Of a stretch of 64,000 bases of DNA, positions 18,366-27,318 are shown piece by piece. This DNA is from Massilia sp. KIM. Lineage in GTDB: Bacteria > Pseudomonadota > Gammaproteobacteria > Burkholderiales > Burkholderiaceae_D. Every line of letters begins with the position of its first letter. The first letter of the stretch is position 1. Made by a program: the position numbers and the translations under genes. The notes beneath the pieces are model-generated. The model saw nothing but the letters and a program-made list of their open reading frames with translations, had not been told where the DNA came from and ran no database searches. The DNA lies in NCBI RefSeq assembly GCF_002007115.1, contig NZ_MVAD01000001.1:3162001-3226000 (forward strand), in the 5' to 3' direction.

Positions 18366-19286
18366 ATGGCTTCTCTCTGGATGCTGTTCGCCAGTTTCGC
18401 GTTCGCCGCCATGGGCGCGGGCGTGAAACTGGCCTCCGAGTTCTACTCCACCTCCGAACTCCTCATGTACCGTGGCCTGGTCGGCACGCTCATGCTCATG
18501 CTGATGGTGCGCCACCAGGGCGGCACCTTCAGGACACCCTTCCCCAAGGCCCACGTCTGGCGCAGCATCGTCGGCGTCACCTCGCTGTGGCTGTGGTTCT
18601 TCGCCATTGGCCGCCTGCCGCTGGCCACCGCCGTCACCCTCAACTACATGGCGCCGATCTGGATCGCCGCCTGGATGTTCGCCATGGGCTGGTGGACCGG
18701 GACCAAGCACGCCGAATGGCCGCTGGTGCTGGCGATCGGCATGAGCTTCCTGGGCGTGACCCTGGTGCTGCAGCCGGCAGTCGAGAGCAATCAGTGGGTA
18801 GGCGGCCTGGCCGGCATCTGCTCCTCGGTGATCTCGGCCATGGCCTACATGCAGGTGCGCAAGCTCGGCCAGATGGGCGAGCCCGAATACCGCGTGGTGT
18901 TCTATTTTTCGCTGACCACGACCCTGGCCGGCCTGGCCGGCACCCTGCTGGGCGACGGTCCCGAGGACGCCGTGTTCCACGGCCACACCGTGGGCAGCGC
19001 CATCCTCCTGCTGGCGATCGGTTTCTCGGCCCTGCTGGCCCAGATGGCGATGACGCGCGCCTACCGCGTCGGCAAGGTGCTGGTGGTGGCCAACCTGCAG
19101 TACACCGGCATCGTGTTCTCCAGCCTGTGGGGCCTGGCGCTGTGGGGCGACAGCTTCGACTGGCACGTCTGGCTCGGCATCGGCGTGATCCTCGCTTCCG
19201 GCATCGCCGCGACGTTCTACAATACGCAGAAGACGGCCCGCGGGGCCGTGCAGGACAAGACCGACCCGATCGCCAGCGAAACCTGA
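18366..19286 (+). CDS. DMT-superfamily transporter with EamA domains
   Basis: This 306-residue inner-membrane protein has about ten hydrophobic helices arranged as two EamA repeats (roughly residues 1-135 and 145-285). The helices are rich in Gly and aromatic residues, e.g. WLWFFAIGRLPLATAVTLNYMAPIW. EamA proteins usually export amino acids or other small metabolites; the substrate here is unknown. It follows the Rieske gene closely and precedes sseA by eight bases, so the three may form one transcript. Confidence 0.88.
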   Translation: MASLWMLFASFAFAAMGAGVKLASEFYSTSELLMYRGLVGTLMLMLMVRHQGGTFRTPFPKAHVWRSIVGVTSLWLWFFAIGRLPLATAVTLNYMAPIWIAAWMFAMGWWTGTKHAEWPLVLAIGMSFLGVTLVLQPAVESNQWVGGLAGICSSVISAMAYMQVRKLGQMGEPEYRVVFYFSLTTTLAGLAGTLLGDGPEDAVFHGHTVGSAILLLAIGFSALLAQMAMTRAYRVGKVLVVANLQYTGIVFSSLWGLALWGDSFDWHVWLGIGVILASGIAATFYNTQKTARGAVQDKTDPIASET

Positions 19287-19294
19287 GGAGCCCC

Positions 19295-20149
19295 ATGTAC
19301 AAGACCCTGATCAGCGCGCCCGAACTGGCCGCCCACATCGACGACAAGAAGTGGATCGTGGTGGACTGCCGCCACGACCTGCTGAACCTGTCCGCCGGCC
19401 GCGACGGCTATGCCATCGGCCACCTGCCGAACGCGGTGTTCGGCGACATCGAGACCGAGCTGTCGGGGTCGAAATACGGCGCCGACGGCGCCTTCCGCGG
19501 CCGCCACCCGCTGCCGGAGAAGGAGGCGCTGGCCGCGCTGCTGCGCGGCTGGGGCGCCGAAGACGACTCGCAGGTGGTCGCCTACGACGCCCACGGCGGC
19601 ATGTACGCGGCGCGCCTGTGGTGGATGCTGCGCTGGCTGGGCCACGAGGCGGTGGCGGTGCTGGACGGCGGCATGGCCGCCTGGCAGGCGGCCGGCCTGC
19701 CGCTGACCACCGACGTGCCGGCGCGCGCGGCCGGCCGCTTCACGGTGCGCGCGCCCTTCGTGAGCACGGTGGGCGTGGCCGAGGTGGTCGACAACCTGGG
19801 CAAGGGCGAGCGGGTGGTGATCGACGCCCGCGCGGCCGACCGCTTCCGCGGCGAGAACGAGACCATCGATCCGGTCGGCGGCCACATCCCGGGGGCGCGC
19901 AACCGCTTCTTCAAGGACAACCTGCAGGCCGACGGCCGCTTCAAGGAAGCGGCCCGGCTGCGCGAGGATTTCGCGGCGCTGATCGACGACCCGTCGAAGG
20001 CGATCATGCAGTGCGGCTCCGGCGTCACCGCCTGCCACAACCTGCTGGCCCTAGAAGTCGCCGGCATGCCTGGGGCGGCGCTGTATCCCGGCTCCTGGAG
20101 CGAATGGGTGGGCGACAAGTCGCGCCCCGTCGCCACCGGCGCGGACTGA
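19295..20149 (+). CDS. sseA: 3-mercaptopyruvate sulfurtransferase (two-domain rhodanese)
   Basis: This 284-residue enzyme has an inactive N-terminal and an active C-terminal rhodanese domain. The catalytic loop is CGSGVTA with Cys240, the form typical of mercaptopyruvate sulfurtransferases rather than thiosulfate sulfurtransferases. The conserved DARAADRFRGENE and GHIPGARNRFF segments are present. It transfers sulfur from 3-mercaptopyruvate to thiol or cyanide acceptors. The ATG at 19295 follows TGAGGAG with a short spacer, just after the transporter stop. Confidence 0.9.
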   Translation: MYKTLISAPELAAHIDDKKWIVVDCRHDLLNLSAGRDGYAIGHLPNAVFGDIETELSGSKYGADGAFRGRHPLPEKEALAALLRGWGAEDDSQVVAYDAHGGMYAARLWWMLRWLGHEAVAVLDGGMAAWQAAGLPLTTDVPARAAGRFTVRAPFVSTVGVAEVVDNLGKGERVVIDARAADRFRGENETIDPVGGHIPGARNRFFKDNLQADGRFKEAARLREDFAALIDDPSKAIMQCGSGVTACHNLLALEVAGMPGAALYPGSWSEWVGDKSRPVATGAD

Positions 20150-20166
20150 GGCGAGGCCTCGCCGAC

Positions 20167-20198
20167 CCGTCGTCCCGGCGCAGGCCGGGACCCAAGTC
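20167..20198. repeat. Single REP-type hairpin (half element)
   Basis: This single arm is related to the REP pairs elsewhere in the window: CGTCGTCCCGGCGCAGGCCGGGA followed by CCCAAGT, without an inverted partner. It is placed between the convergent genes ending at 20149 and 20224, where its GC-rich stem may serve as a 3'-end hairpin. Confidence 0.6.
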
Positions 20199-20223
20199 CT
20201 GCCGGGACACGCGCTCCGCCCTG

Positions 20224-20520
20224 CTAGGCCCCGAACACCTCCACCTTCCGCTGCGCCAGCAGCGGGAGTATTTTCCCCACCAGCAACTCCTGGTAGTGCG
20301 CCGACTGCCGGTGCGCTTCCAGCGCCGCCGCATCGCGGTAGCGCTCATACAGCAGCACCCCGCGCGGCAACTCCACCGACTGGTACACCTCATAGCCCGC
20401 GCAGCCCGGCTCCAGCATCGACTTCGCCCGCAGCTCCCCGACCAGGCGCAACACCTCGGCCACTTCGCCTTCGTACGGCAACCAGCGCGCCACCACGGTC
20501 ACTTCGCCCGCGGCGCTCAT
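20224..20520 (-). CDS. Antibiotic biosynthesis monooxygenase-domain (ABM) protein
   Basis: This 98-residue protein has the ferredoxin-like ABM fold. Visible hallmarks are VTVVARWLPYEGEVAEVLRL at the start, EPGCAGYEVYQS in the middle and VLLYERYRDAAALEAHRQSAHYQ near the end. Relatives such as YgiN act as quinol monooxygenases or dimeric quinone/heme-handling proteins. Its start overlaps the stop of the DJ-1/PfpI gene by four bases, so the two are one operon, divergent from a LysR regulator. A role in quinone or electrophile stress is inferred. Confidence 0.85.
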   Translation of the reverse strand: MSAAGEVTVVARWLPYEGEVAEVLRLVGELRAKSMLEPGCAGYEVYQSVELPRGVLLYERYRDAAALEAHRQSAHYQELLVGKILPLLAQRKVEVFGA

Positions 20521-21197
20521 CGCGCGCCACCCTGCAGCGCCGCGACCAGCGCTTCGCCCAGCGGCGTCGCCGAGGCCGGGTTCTGGCCGGTGATCAGGCG
20601 CCCGTCGACCACCACCCTGGACTGCCAGGGCGCGGCCGCGGAATAGTCGGCGCCTTCGGCGCGCAGCGCGTCTTCCAGCAGGAAGGGCACGTCGGCCTGG
20701 GCATAGCCCGCTTCCTCCGCGTTCGAGAAGGAGGTCAGCTTGCGGCCGGCGACCAGCGGCGAACCGTCCGCCAGCCTCACCCCGAGCAGCGCCACCGGGC
20801 CATGGCAGACGGCGGCCACGATCATGCCGGCATCCCAGGCCTGGGCCAGCGCGCGCTTGACTTCGGGGTCGGTCGCGAGGTCGGCCATCGGCCCCAGCCC
20901 GCCGGGAACGAACACGGCGTCGTAGTCGCGCACGTCGACCTCGCTCAGCTTGCGGCTGCGCGCCAGGCGGCGGATCGCCTTGCTGTCGCGGAAAGCGGCC
21001 TGGGCCGGGTCGCTGCCGTCATAGCCATCCTCGTGCACCGCGCCGCCCAGGGGCGAGGCGAATTCGACGGCAATGCCGGCCCGCTCGAGCACCTCCCAAG
21101 GGTGCGCCACTTCGGGGAAATAATAGCCCGTGGGACGCTTGTTCGGGCCAATCTCGGCTGTGTTTGTCACAATAAACAGTACATGTTTCACGCTCAT
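20517..21197 (-). CDS. DJ-1/PfpI family protein (type 1 glutamine amidotransferase-like)
   Basis: This 226-residue protein has the DJ-1/PfpI fold, with the nucleophile elbow in VAAVCHGPVALL and an upstream acidic residue in the PTGYYFPEVAHPWE segment. It resembles Hsp31-like glyoxalase/deglycase or chaperone proteins. Hsp31-type enzymes convert methylglyoxal or repair glycated molecules; the exact activity here is uncertain. The start at 21197 (MSVKHVLFIV) follows AGAAGGAGAA, whereas the upstream ATG at 21299 would cross into the LysR gene. First gene of a two-gene operon with the ABM protein. Confidence 0.87.
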   Translation of the reverse strand: MSVKHVLFIVTNTAEIGPNKRPTGYYFPEVAHPWEVLERAGIAVEFASPLGGAVHEDGYDGSDPAQAAFRDSKAIRRLARSRKLSEVDVRDYDAVFVPGGLGPMADLATDPEVKRALAQAWDAGMIVAAVCHGPVALLGVRLADGSPLVAGRKLTSFSNAEEAGYAQADVPFLLEDALRAEGADYSAAAPWQSRVVVDGRLITGQNPASATPLGEALVAALQGGAR

Positions 21198-21292
21198 GAT
21201 CTTCTCCTTCTCTGCAAGAATCCCGGCACATCCGGTGAGATCAACTATACGAGCGCGAGAAAGGCCCCGGTAGATACTGCTAAGATGACGCA

Positions 21293-22231
21293 ATGTCAAA
21301 CGAAATCATACAATCCGACGCCGGCGAGCCCTCGCCGATCCTGGACGAGTTGCGCGCGATGGCGGTCTTCGCCACCGTCGTACGCTGCGGCAGCTTCGCC
21401 GCCGGCGCGCGCGCCCTGGGCCTGACCCGGGCCGTGGTCAGCCACCACGTGCGCGCGCTGGAAGCCAAGCTCGGGGTGCCGCTGGCCCAGCGCAGCACCC
21501 GCAGCTTCAGCCTGACGCCGGCCGGCGAAGCCTTCCGGGTCCATTGCGAGCGCCTGCTGGACGAAGCCCACGACGGCATCCGGGGCATGGAACTGCTGCG
21601 CGCCGAGCCGCGCGGCGAGGTGCGCATCACCTGCTCCCACCACTTCGGCAACAAGCGCATCCTGCCCGCGCTGCTGGAATTCCGCCGCCGCTACCCGGCG
21701 ATCCGCCTGCACGTGGCCATGAACGACGCCAACGTCGATCTGGTCCAGCAGGGGATCGAACTGGCGGTGCGCGCCGGGCCGCTGCCCGATTCCTCGCTGG
21801 TGGCGCGGCGCCTGGTGCGCGAGCCGACCATGCTGTGCGCCGCGCCGGCCTACCTGCGCCGCCACCGCATGCCGGCCTCGCCCGCCGAGCTGGAACAGCA
21901 CCGCTGGGTGGTCTACCCACCGGCCCAGCGCAGCGTGACGGTGCGGGCGGATGGGCGCGAGCTGCAGCTGGCGGTCAGGGGCGACGTCGCCACCGACAGC
22001 GCCGCCGCCCGCCTGGCTTTCGTGCTGGCGGGCGAAGGCATCGCGCGCCTGCCGGCCTACGACGCGGCGACGCTGATCGCATCGGGGGAACTGGTCAGGG
22101 TGCTGCCCGAGGTGGAGACGGCGCCGCTGGAGATCTTCCTGGTCCACTCGCAACGCATCGGGCCGAGCGCACGCCTGTTGCGCGACTTCCTGCTCGACGC
22201 GGGCCGCGACGGCGCCCTGCCCTCTTCATAG
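21293..22231 (+). CDS. LysR-family transcriptional regulator
   Basis: This 312-residue protein has an N-terminal winged helix-turn-helix (AVFATVVRCGSFAAGARALG, about residues 24-43) and a C-terminal effector-binding domain like those of the CrgA/DmlR branch. It is divergent from the DJ-1/ABM operon, with 95 bases between the start codons, the usual layout for a LysR regulator controlling its neighbour. The effector is unknown; an electrophile or quinone would suit the target genes. The exact start is not certain because several ATG codons lie close together. Confidence 0.9.
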   Translation: MSNEIIQSDAGEPSPILDELRAMAVFATVVRCGSFAAGARALGLTRAVVSHHVRALEAKLGVPLAQRSTRSFSLTPAGEAFRVHCERLLDEAHDGIRGMELLRAEPRGEVRITCSHHFGNKRILPALLEFRRRYPAIRLHVAMNDANVDLVQQGIELAVRAGPLPDSSLVARRLVREPTMLCAAPAYLRRHRMPASPAELEQHRWVVYPPAQRSVTVRADGRELQLAVRGDVATDSAAARLAFVLAGEGIARLPAYDAATLIASGELVRVLPEVETAPLEIFLVHSQRIGPSARLLRDFLLDAGRDGALPSS

Positions 22232-22287
22232 GCGGCGCCCAAGGCGCTACACTGCGCGATCACGCACTTCACCACGTCGGACACAGC

Positions 22288-22641
22288 ATGAAGAATCGTT
22301 CCCAGGGCGGCTTGGTCTATTCCACCGAAAGCGGGCGCATGTGCCCCAATTGCGGCCAGCCGGTGGCGGCCTGCGCCTGCAAGGCGAGCGGCGCGCCGCT
22401 CGGCGACGGCAAGGTGAAGGTGTCGCGCCAGACCAAGGGGCGCGGCGGCAAGTGCGTCACCCTGGTCAAGGGCCTGGCCCTGGATGCGGCCGCGCTGGCG
22501 GCGCTGGGCAAGCAACTGCGCAGCGCCTGCGGTTCCGGCGGCACGGTCAAGGACGGGGTGATCGAGATCCAGGGCGACCACTGCGAGCGCCTGATGATGG
22601 AGCTGACCAGGCTGGGCCACCCTCCGAAGCTGGCCGGCTAG
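22288..22641 (+). CDS. Sui1/YciH-type translation initiation factor
   Basis: This 117-residue protein is related to eIF1/Sui1. The N-terminus has a small zinc-finger-like motif, MCPNCGQPVAACAC. The C-terminal Sui1 fold has KGRGGKCVTLVKGL and GSGGTVKDGVIEIQGDH. The E. coli homologue YciH affects start-site fidelity and behaves as an inhibitor of translation under stress. The ATG at 22288 gives the full Sui1 domain plus the cysteine motif. It stands alone, convergent with the sugar transporter gene. Confidence 0.9.
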   Translation: MKNRSQGGLVYSTESGRMCPNCGQPVAACACKASGAPLGDGKVKVSRQTKGRGGKCVTLVKGLALDAAALAALGKQLRSACGSGGTVKDGVIEIQGDHCERLMMELTRLGHPPKLAG

Positions 22642-22662
22642 CCCCTCCCCTCTTCCCTCGCC

Positions 22663-23928
22663 TTATTTGGCGGAGTACATCCCCGCGTACTTGATCCCGA
22701 AATACAGGATGAAGGCATAGCAGGCCGCCGGCAGCAGGAAGGACGCCTGCACGCTCATGAAGTCGGCCAGCGCGCCCTGCGCGAACGGGACGATGGCCCC
22801 GCCCACGATGGCCATGCACAGGATGCCCGAGCCCTGGCCCGTGTACTTGCCAAGGCCGTGCAGCGCCATGCTGAAGATGGTCGGGAACATGATCGAATTG
22901 AACAGGCCCACCGCCAGGATCGCCCACATCGCCAGGCTGCCCTGGCCGAAGGTCCCGACCAGCACCAGCGCGATCGCCGCCAGCGCGTTGAAGGCCAGGG
23001 TCTTGCCCGGGCTGACCACGCGCATCACGGCGAAGCCGATGAAGCGGCCGACCATCGCCCCGCCCCAGTAGATGCTGACGTAGTGGGCCGCGTCCGCGTG
23101 CGAGAGGCCGGCGATGTGCGGCTCGCCCAGGAAGTTGATCAGGAAGCTGCCGATGCTCACTTCCGCGCCCACGTAGAGGAAGATGCCGATCGCGCCCAGC
23201 ACCAGGTGGCGGTGCGCCATGGCCGAGCCGTGGCCTTCGCCCGCCAGCGGCGTGTCTTCCGCCTCGACGATGGTCGGCAGCTTGGCCAGCAGGAACAGCA
23301 CCGCCAGCACCGCCAGTGCGGCGGCCAGGCCCAGGTAGGGGCCGCGCACGCTGGCCGCCTCGGCCGCCGGGTCGAGCACCGCCGTGGCCGAGGACAGGAT
23401 CAGCAGGCCGCCCAGCGCGGGGCCGATGGTGGTGCCGAGCGAGTTGAAGGCCTGGGTCAGGGTCAGGCGGCTGGACGCCGTGCGCGCCGGGCCCAGCACC
23501 GCCACGTAGGGGTTGGCCGCCACCTGCAGCACCGTGATGCCGGAGGCCAGCACGAAGAAGGCGAACAGGAACAGGCCATAGCCGCTGGAGGCGGCCGGGT
23601 AGAACAGCGCGCAGCCGGCCGCCGCGACCAGCAGGCCGGCCACCGCGCCCTTCTGGTAGCCGATGCGGCGGATCAGGGCGCCCGCCGGCAGCGAGACGAT
23701 GAAGTAGGCGCCGAAGAAGCAGAACTGCACCAGCATCGCCTGCACGTAACTCAGCGTGTAGATCGCCTTCAGGTGCGGGATCAGGACGTCGTTCAGCGAG
23801 GTGATCAGCCCCCACATGAAGAACAGGATGGTGACGATCACGAGCGCCCCCGTGTCGCTGCCCTGGCGCAGTTCCGCCGCCCCCGCCGCCGGCGCGGCGG
23901 GCGCCTTGTTGAATACCGTGTTTGCCAT
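22663..23928 (-). CDS. FucP-family sugar:H+ symporter (MFS)
   Basis: This 421-residue inner-membrane transporter has 12 predicted helices and the FucP/GluP signatures ([19 protein letters not shown] in helix 1, [15 protein letters not shown], and [19 protein letters not shown]). Relatives carry fucose, glucose/galactose, N-acetylglucosamine or mannose. As the last gene of the lacI-AGE-kinase-GH92 run it most likely imports mannose released in the periplasm; that assignment is from context. The start at 23928 follows AGGAGA with ideal spacing; the upstream ATG at 23949 is less likely. Confidence 0.9.
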   Translation of the reverse strand: MANTVFNKAPAAPAAGAAELRQGSDTGALVIVTILFFMWGLITSLNDVLIPHLKAIYTLSYVQAMLVQFCFFGAYFIVSLPAGALIRRIGYQKGAVAGLLVAAAGCALFYPAASSGYGLFLFAFFVLASGITVLQVAANPYVAVLGPARTASSRLTLTQAFNSLGTTIGPALGGLLILSSATAVLDPAAEAASVRGPYLGLAAALAVLAVLFLLAKLPTIVEAEDTPLAGEGHGSAMAHRHLVLGAIGIFLYVGAEVSIGSFLINFLGEPHIAGLSHADAAHYVSIYWGGAMVGRFIGFAVMRVVSPGKTLAFNALAAIALVLVGTFGQGSLAMWAILAVGLFNSIMFPTIFSMALHGLGKYTGQGSGILCMAIVGGAIVPFAQGALADFMSVQASFLLPAACYAFILYFGIKYAGMYSAK

Positions 23929-23956
23929 GCTGTCTCCTGTGGTTGTCAATGCCGGC

Positions 23957-26398
23957 TCAGTTCAGGCCCGCGGGCGGATTGGGCAGGTCGGCCTTGCGCG
24001 TGCCCCAGCCCTTTTCGTCGGGCTGCGGCGCCAGGCGGTAGCTCAGGGTGCCGCTTGAGCTCAGTTGCTCCCAGTCGAGCCAGACCTGGCTGCGCGGACG
24101 GCCGTTCCAGTTCACCGACTGCACGAAGCGGCGCTCGCCCGCCTTCGCTTCCGGCGCCTCGATGCGCAGGGTGCGGCCCTGGCCCAGGTCGATCTCGGCG
24201 CGCGGGAAGCGCGGCGCATGCAGCAGGAAGCGGCCGCTGCCCGGCGCGTCCGGATACATGCCGAGGGCGCTGAACAGGTACCAGGCCGACATCGTGCCCA
24301 GGTCGTCGTTGCCGGTGACGCCGCTCGGGCCGTTGCCGAACAGGGTCTCGGCCGCGCGCAGCACCGTGGTGGTCTTCCACGGCTGGCCCATCAGGGTGTA
24401 CATCCAGGGCGCGTGCAGGTCGGGCTCGTTGTTCGGGTTGTAGCGGAACTGGGCGTAGTAGCTGTACGGTCCCACCACCCAGGACTTGCGCACCGCCGCC
24501 GGGTCGGCCAGCACGGCCTCGTAGTCGAAGAACTGGTCGAGGCGGCGCAGCGCCTGGGGCGTGCCGCCCATGGCGGCGGCCAGGCCAGGCACGTCCTGCG
24601 GCACCAGCCACTGGTACTGCCAGGCGGTGCCTTCGTGGAAGCCGTGGTCGCCGCGCGGATCGAAGCCGCTGCCGACGTCGGAGAACCAGCTGCCATCCTC
24701 CAGGCGCGGACGCGGGAAGCCGCGCTGGCCGGTCGCTTCGTCGACCACGCTGGCGTCCCAGACCTTCTTCCAGTTCAGCGCGCGCTGCGACAGCGCCTGC
24801 GCATCCTTGGCGTGGCCGAGGGCCTTGGCCATGTAGGCCAGCGCGCTGTCGGCGAGCGCGTATTCCAGGGTGGCGGAAGCGCCGTGGTGCGGGTCGGTGT
24901 CCATGCCCTTCGAGACGAAGCCGCGGTCGTACTGCACGAAGCCCTGGCGCAGGTAGCTGGGGTTGCCCGCACGTCCCTGGGGACGGATGGCGAAGGGCGG
25001 CACGCCGAAGGCGTTCTCGCGCAGCGCGGTCCAGGCTTCTCGCTCGCGGCCCTTGAGGGCGCCGAAGCGCCACAGGTCGACCAGGAAGGGCGTGACCGGA
25101 TCGCCGGTCATGATGTTGGTCTCGAAGCTGGCGTAGCCCCAGCGCGGCAGCCAGCCGCCCTGTTCGCGGATCTTCAGCACCGAATTGGCGATGTCGCGCG
25201 CCCGCTGCGGACGCAGCAGGGCGATCAGCTGGTTCTGGGCGCGGTAGGTGTCCCACAGCGAGAAGAACTCGTAATAGGTCCAGTCGCGGGCGGTGTGGAT
25301 GGCGTCGTCGTAGCCGCGGTAGCGGCCGTCGGCGTCGTTGCCGGTCAGGGGCTGCAGCAGCGCGTGGTAGAGCGCCGTGTAGAACACGGTGCGGTCGTCG
25401 ATGCTGCCGCCCTCGATGCGCACGCTGGACAGCTCGCGCTGCCAGGCGTCCAGCGCCTTGGTTCTCATGGCGTCGAACGACAGCGGACGCCCGCCGGCCA
25501 TGCCCTCGGCCTCGAGGTTGACGCGCGCGCCCTTGGCGTCGACGTGGGAAATCGCGCTCACCGCCGTCACCGCCTGGCCGTTCTTCAGGTCGAAGCTGAG
25601 CCAGACGCCGTGCGGCTTGCTGTCGCCCTGCTGGCTCGGCCCGGCCGTGCCCGGCCAGCCGCCGCGGTCGTCCCAGACGCCGTGCGCGACCACGGGCTGG
25701 TCGAACACGATGCGGAACCAGGTCGTGTACTTGGCGCCGCCGCAGAAGCTGCGGGTGACGATCTTGCCCTCGACCGCCTGCTTGTCGACGATCTTCACTT
25801 CGCTGCCGACCACCGAATGGCGTTCGTTGGCCTGGCCCAGGTTGAGCAGGACGTGGCCCAGGCCCGACTTGTTCGAGAAGGTGTAGCGCTCGGCCGCCGC
25901 GCGCGTGAGCGCGGTCGATTCGGCGGTGATGCCGCCGTAGCTGGTCAGGCGCACCTTGTAGTAACCGGCCTGGCCGACTTCGCCCTCGTGGGTGTACTCG
26001 GCGGCGTAGCGCTTGTAGTCGAAGCTGGCCGGCTTGCTGGTGTCGAAGTCGCCGCCGGGGCCGATGCGGCCGGTCACCGGCAGCACGGCCAGCTGGCCGC
26101 CCTGTTCCCAGCAGCCGGCGCCGGAGAGGAAGGAGTGGCCGAAGCCGCGGATGCGCTTGTCGCTGTAGCGCCAGCCGGCGTAGTGCTCGCCGATCGGGCT
26201 CACCTGGATCATGCCGAAGGGGGCGGAAGCGCCGGGGAAGGTGTTGCCTTCGTCCTGGGTGCCGATGAAGGTGTTGACCGGCATCGCGCCGGCGGTCGCG
26301 CCGCTACCTGGCTGCGCTTGGGCCGGCATGATCCAGGTGGCCACCGCGAAGCCGAGGATGGGCAGCAGTCTGCCGCTACGGGTGGTGAAAACCATCAT
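23957..26398 (-). CDS. GH92 alpha-mannosidase with intact catalytic Glu
   Basis: This 813-residue periplasmic enzyme has a signal peptide (about 1-28, ending MPAQAQ), the GH92 N-terminal beta-sandwich and a long (alpha/alpha)6 catalytic domain. GH92 enzymes are calcium-dependent inverting exo-mannosidases. The acid motif reads [12 protein letters not shown] with Glu658, and the base/calcium region reads [18 protein letters not shown]. It should release mannose from alpha-mannosides such as alpha-1,2 linkages, though linkage cannot be read from sequence. The start overlaps the kinase stop by four bases. It acts upstream of the FucP-type transporter encoded 28 bases beyond it. Confidence 0.93.
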   Translation of the reverse strand: MMVFTTRSGRLLPILGFAVATWIMPAQAQPGSGATAGAMPVNTFIGTQDEGNTFPGASAPFGMIQVSPIGEHYAGWRYSDKRIRGFGHSFLSGAGCWEQGGQLAVLPVTGRIGPGGDFDTSKPASFDYKRYAAEYTHEGEVGQAGYYKVRLTSYGGITAESTALTRAAAERYTFSNKSGLGHVLLNLGQANERHSVVGSEVKIVDKQAVEGKIVTRSFCGGAKYTTWFRIVFDQPVVAHGVWDDRGGWPGTAGPSQQGDSKPHGVWLSFDLKNGQAVTAVSAISHVDAKGARVNLEAEGMAGGRPLSFDAMRTKALDAWQRELSSVRIEGGSIDDRTVFYTALYHALLQPLTGNDADGRYRGYDDAIHTARDWTYYEFFSLWDTYRAQNQLIALLRPQRARDIANSVLKIREQGGWLPRWGYASFETNIMTGDPVTPFLVDLWRFGALKGREREAWTALRENAFGVPPFAIRPQGRAGNPSYLRQGFVQYDRGFVSKGMDTDPHHGASATLEYALADSALAYMAKALGHAKDAQALSQRALNWKKVWDASVVDEATGQRGFPRPRLEDGSWFSDVGSGFDPRGDHGFHEGTAWQYQWLVPQDVPGLAAAMGGTPQALRRLDQFFDYEAVLADPAAVRKSWVVGPYSYYAQFRYNPNNEPDLHAPWMYTLMGQPWKTTTVLRAAETLFGNGPSGVTGNDDLGTMSAWYLFSALGMYPDAPGSGRFLLHAPRFPRAEIDLGQGRTLRIEAPEAKAGERRFVQSVNWNGRPRSQVWLDWEQLSSSGTLSYRLAPQPDEKGWGTRKADLPNPPAGLN

Positions 26399-27318
26399 GC
26401 TGCCGCTCCTTCGAGTTGTTCGAACAGGGTCTGCACCGCTGCCGGCCGGGGCGCCGTGGCGCCGGACTGCAGGCAGGCGGCGGAACCGGTCGCCAGCGCG
26501 GCGTGCAGGTGGGATTGCAGGCTGCGCTGCGGATGGCGGGCCAGGCTGTGCAGCAGGCCGGCCACGCTGGCGTCTCCGGCGCCGACCGTGTCGACCACCT
26601 GCACGCGCGGCGCGCGCGCATCCACGCGCTCCTCGCCGCGCAGCAGGCTCGCGCGCTCCCCGCCGCGGGTCAGCAGGCAGAGGGCGGCCGGGTTATGGCT
26701 GCGCAGGCGCGCCAGCGCCTCGTCCAGCGCCAGGCCGGGGAAGAGGCCGCGCAGGTCGTCGTCCGAGACCTTGATCACGTCGGCCAGGGCCGCCATGCGC
26801 TCCAGGGTCGGGGTATAGCGCGCATCCATCAGGTTGCGGTAGTTCGGGTCGAAACTGATCGCCACGCCGCGCGCCTTGAGCTCGGCGGCCAGGGCGACCA
26901 GGGTCGCGGCCAGCGGCTGGCGCGCCAGGCTGATGCCGCCGAAATGGGCCCAGCGCAGCGCGTCGGCCCAGCCTTCCGGCAGCTGGCGCGGGTCGAAATG
27001 CAGGTCGGCGCTGTCGTCGCCCACGAAGAAGTAGCGCGGCGGTTCGCCGCCCTCGACGATGGCCAGCAGCGGCGAGCGCTCCACCCGCTGCAGCAGGCGC
27101 AGGTCGAGGCCGGAAGCCTCGCTGGCGGCCCACAGGGCGTCGCCGAAACGGTCGCGGCTGATGGCGCCGGCGAAGCCGGTCGGCTCTCCCAGGCCGGCCA
27201 GGGCACGCGCCACGTTCCAGGTCGAGCCGCCCACCCGGCTCACCCACTGCTCGTCGCCCTGATGGATCATGTCGGTCAGCGCCTCGCCGGCGCACAGCAT
27301 GAGGGGCGCGTCACGCAT
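26395..27318 (-). CDS. PfkB-family carbohydrate kinase (probable fructokinase)
   Basis: This 307-residue ribokinase-fold enzyme has the N-terminal substrate-binding GGSTWNVARALAGLG motif and the C-terminal DTVGAGDASVAGLL motif with the catalytic Asp. It phosphorylates a sugar with ATP. Placed between a mannose isomerase/epimerase-type gene and a mannosidase, fructose is the best guess for substrate, giving fructose 6-phosphate; other sugars cannot be excluded. It overlaps the AGE gene by eight bases and the GH92 gene by four, so the three are tightly coupled. Confidence 0.88.
   Translation of the reverse strand: MRDAPLMLCAGEALTDMIHQGDEQWVSRVGGSTWNVARALAGLGEPTGFAGAISRDRFGDALWAASEASGLDLRLLQRVERSPLLAIVEGGEPPRYFFVGDDSADLHFDPRQLPEGWADALRWAHFGGISLARQPLAATLVALAAELKARGVAISFDPNYRNLMDARYTPTLERMAALADVIKVSDDDLRGLFPGLALDEALARLRSHNPAALCLLTRGGERASLLRGEERVDARAPRVQVVDTVGAGDASVAGLLHSLARHPQRSLQSHLHAALATGSAACLQSGATAPRPAAVQTLFEQLEGAAA

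Noticed and set aside
23957..26398. The two GH92 genes as a recent tandem duplication
   Set aside because: They differ in length, domain content and active-site motif, and are separated by four genes, so they are distant paralogues.
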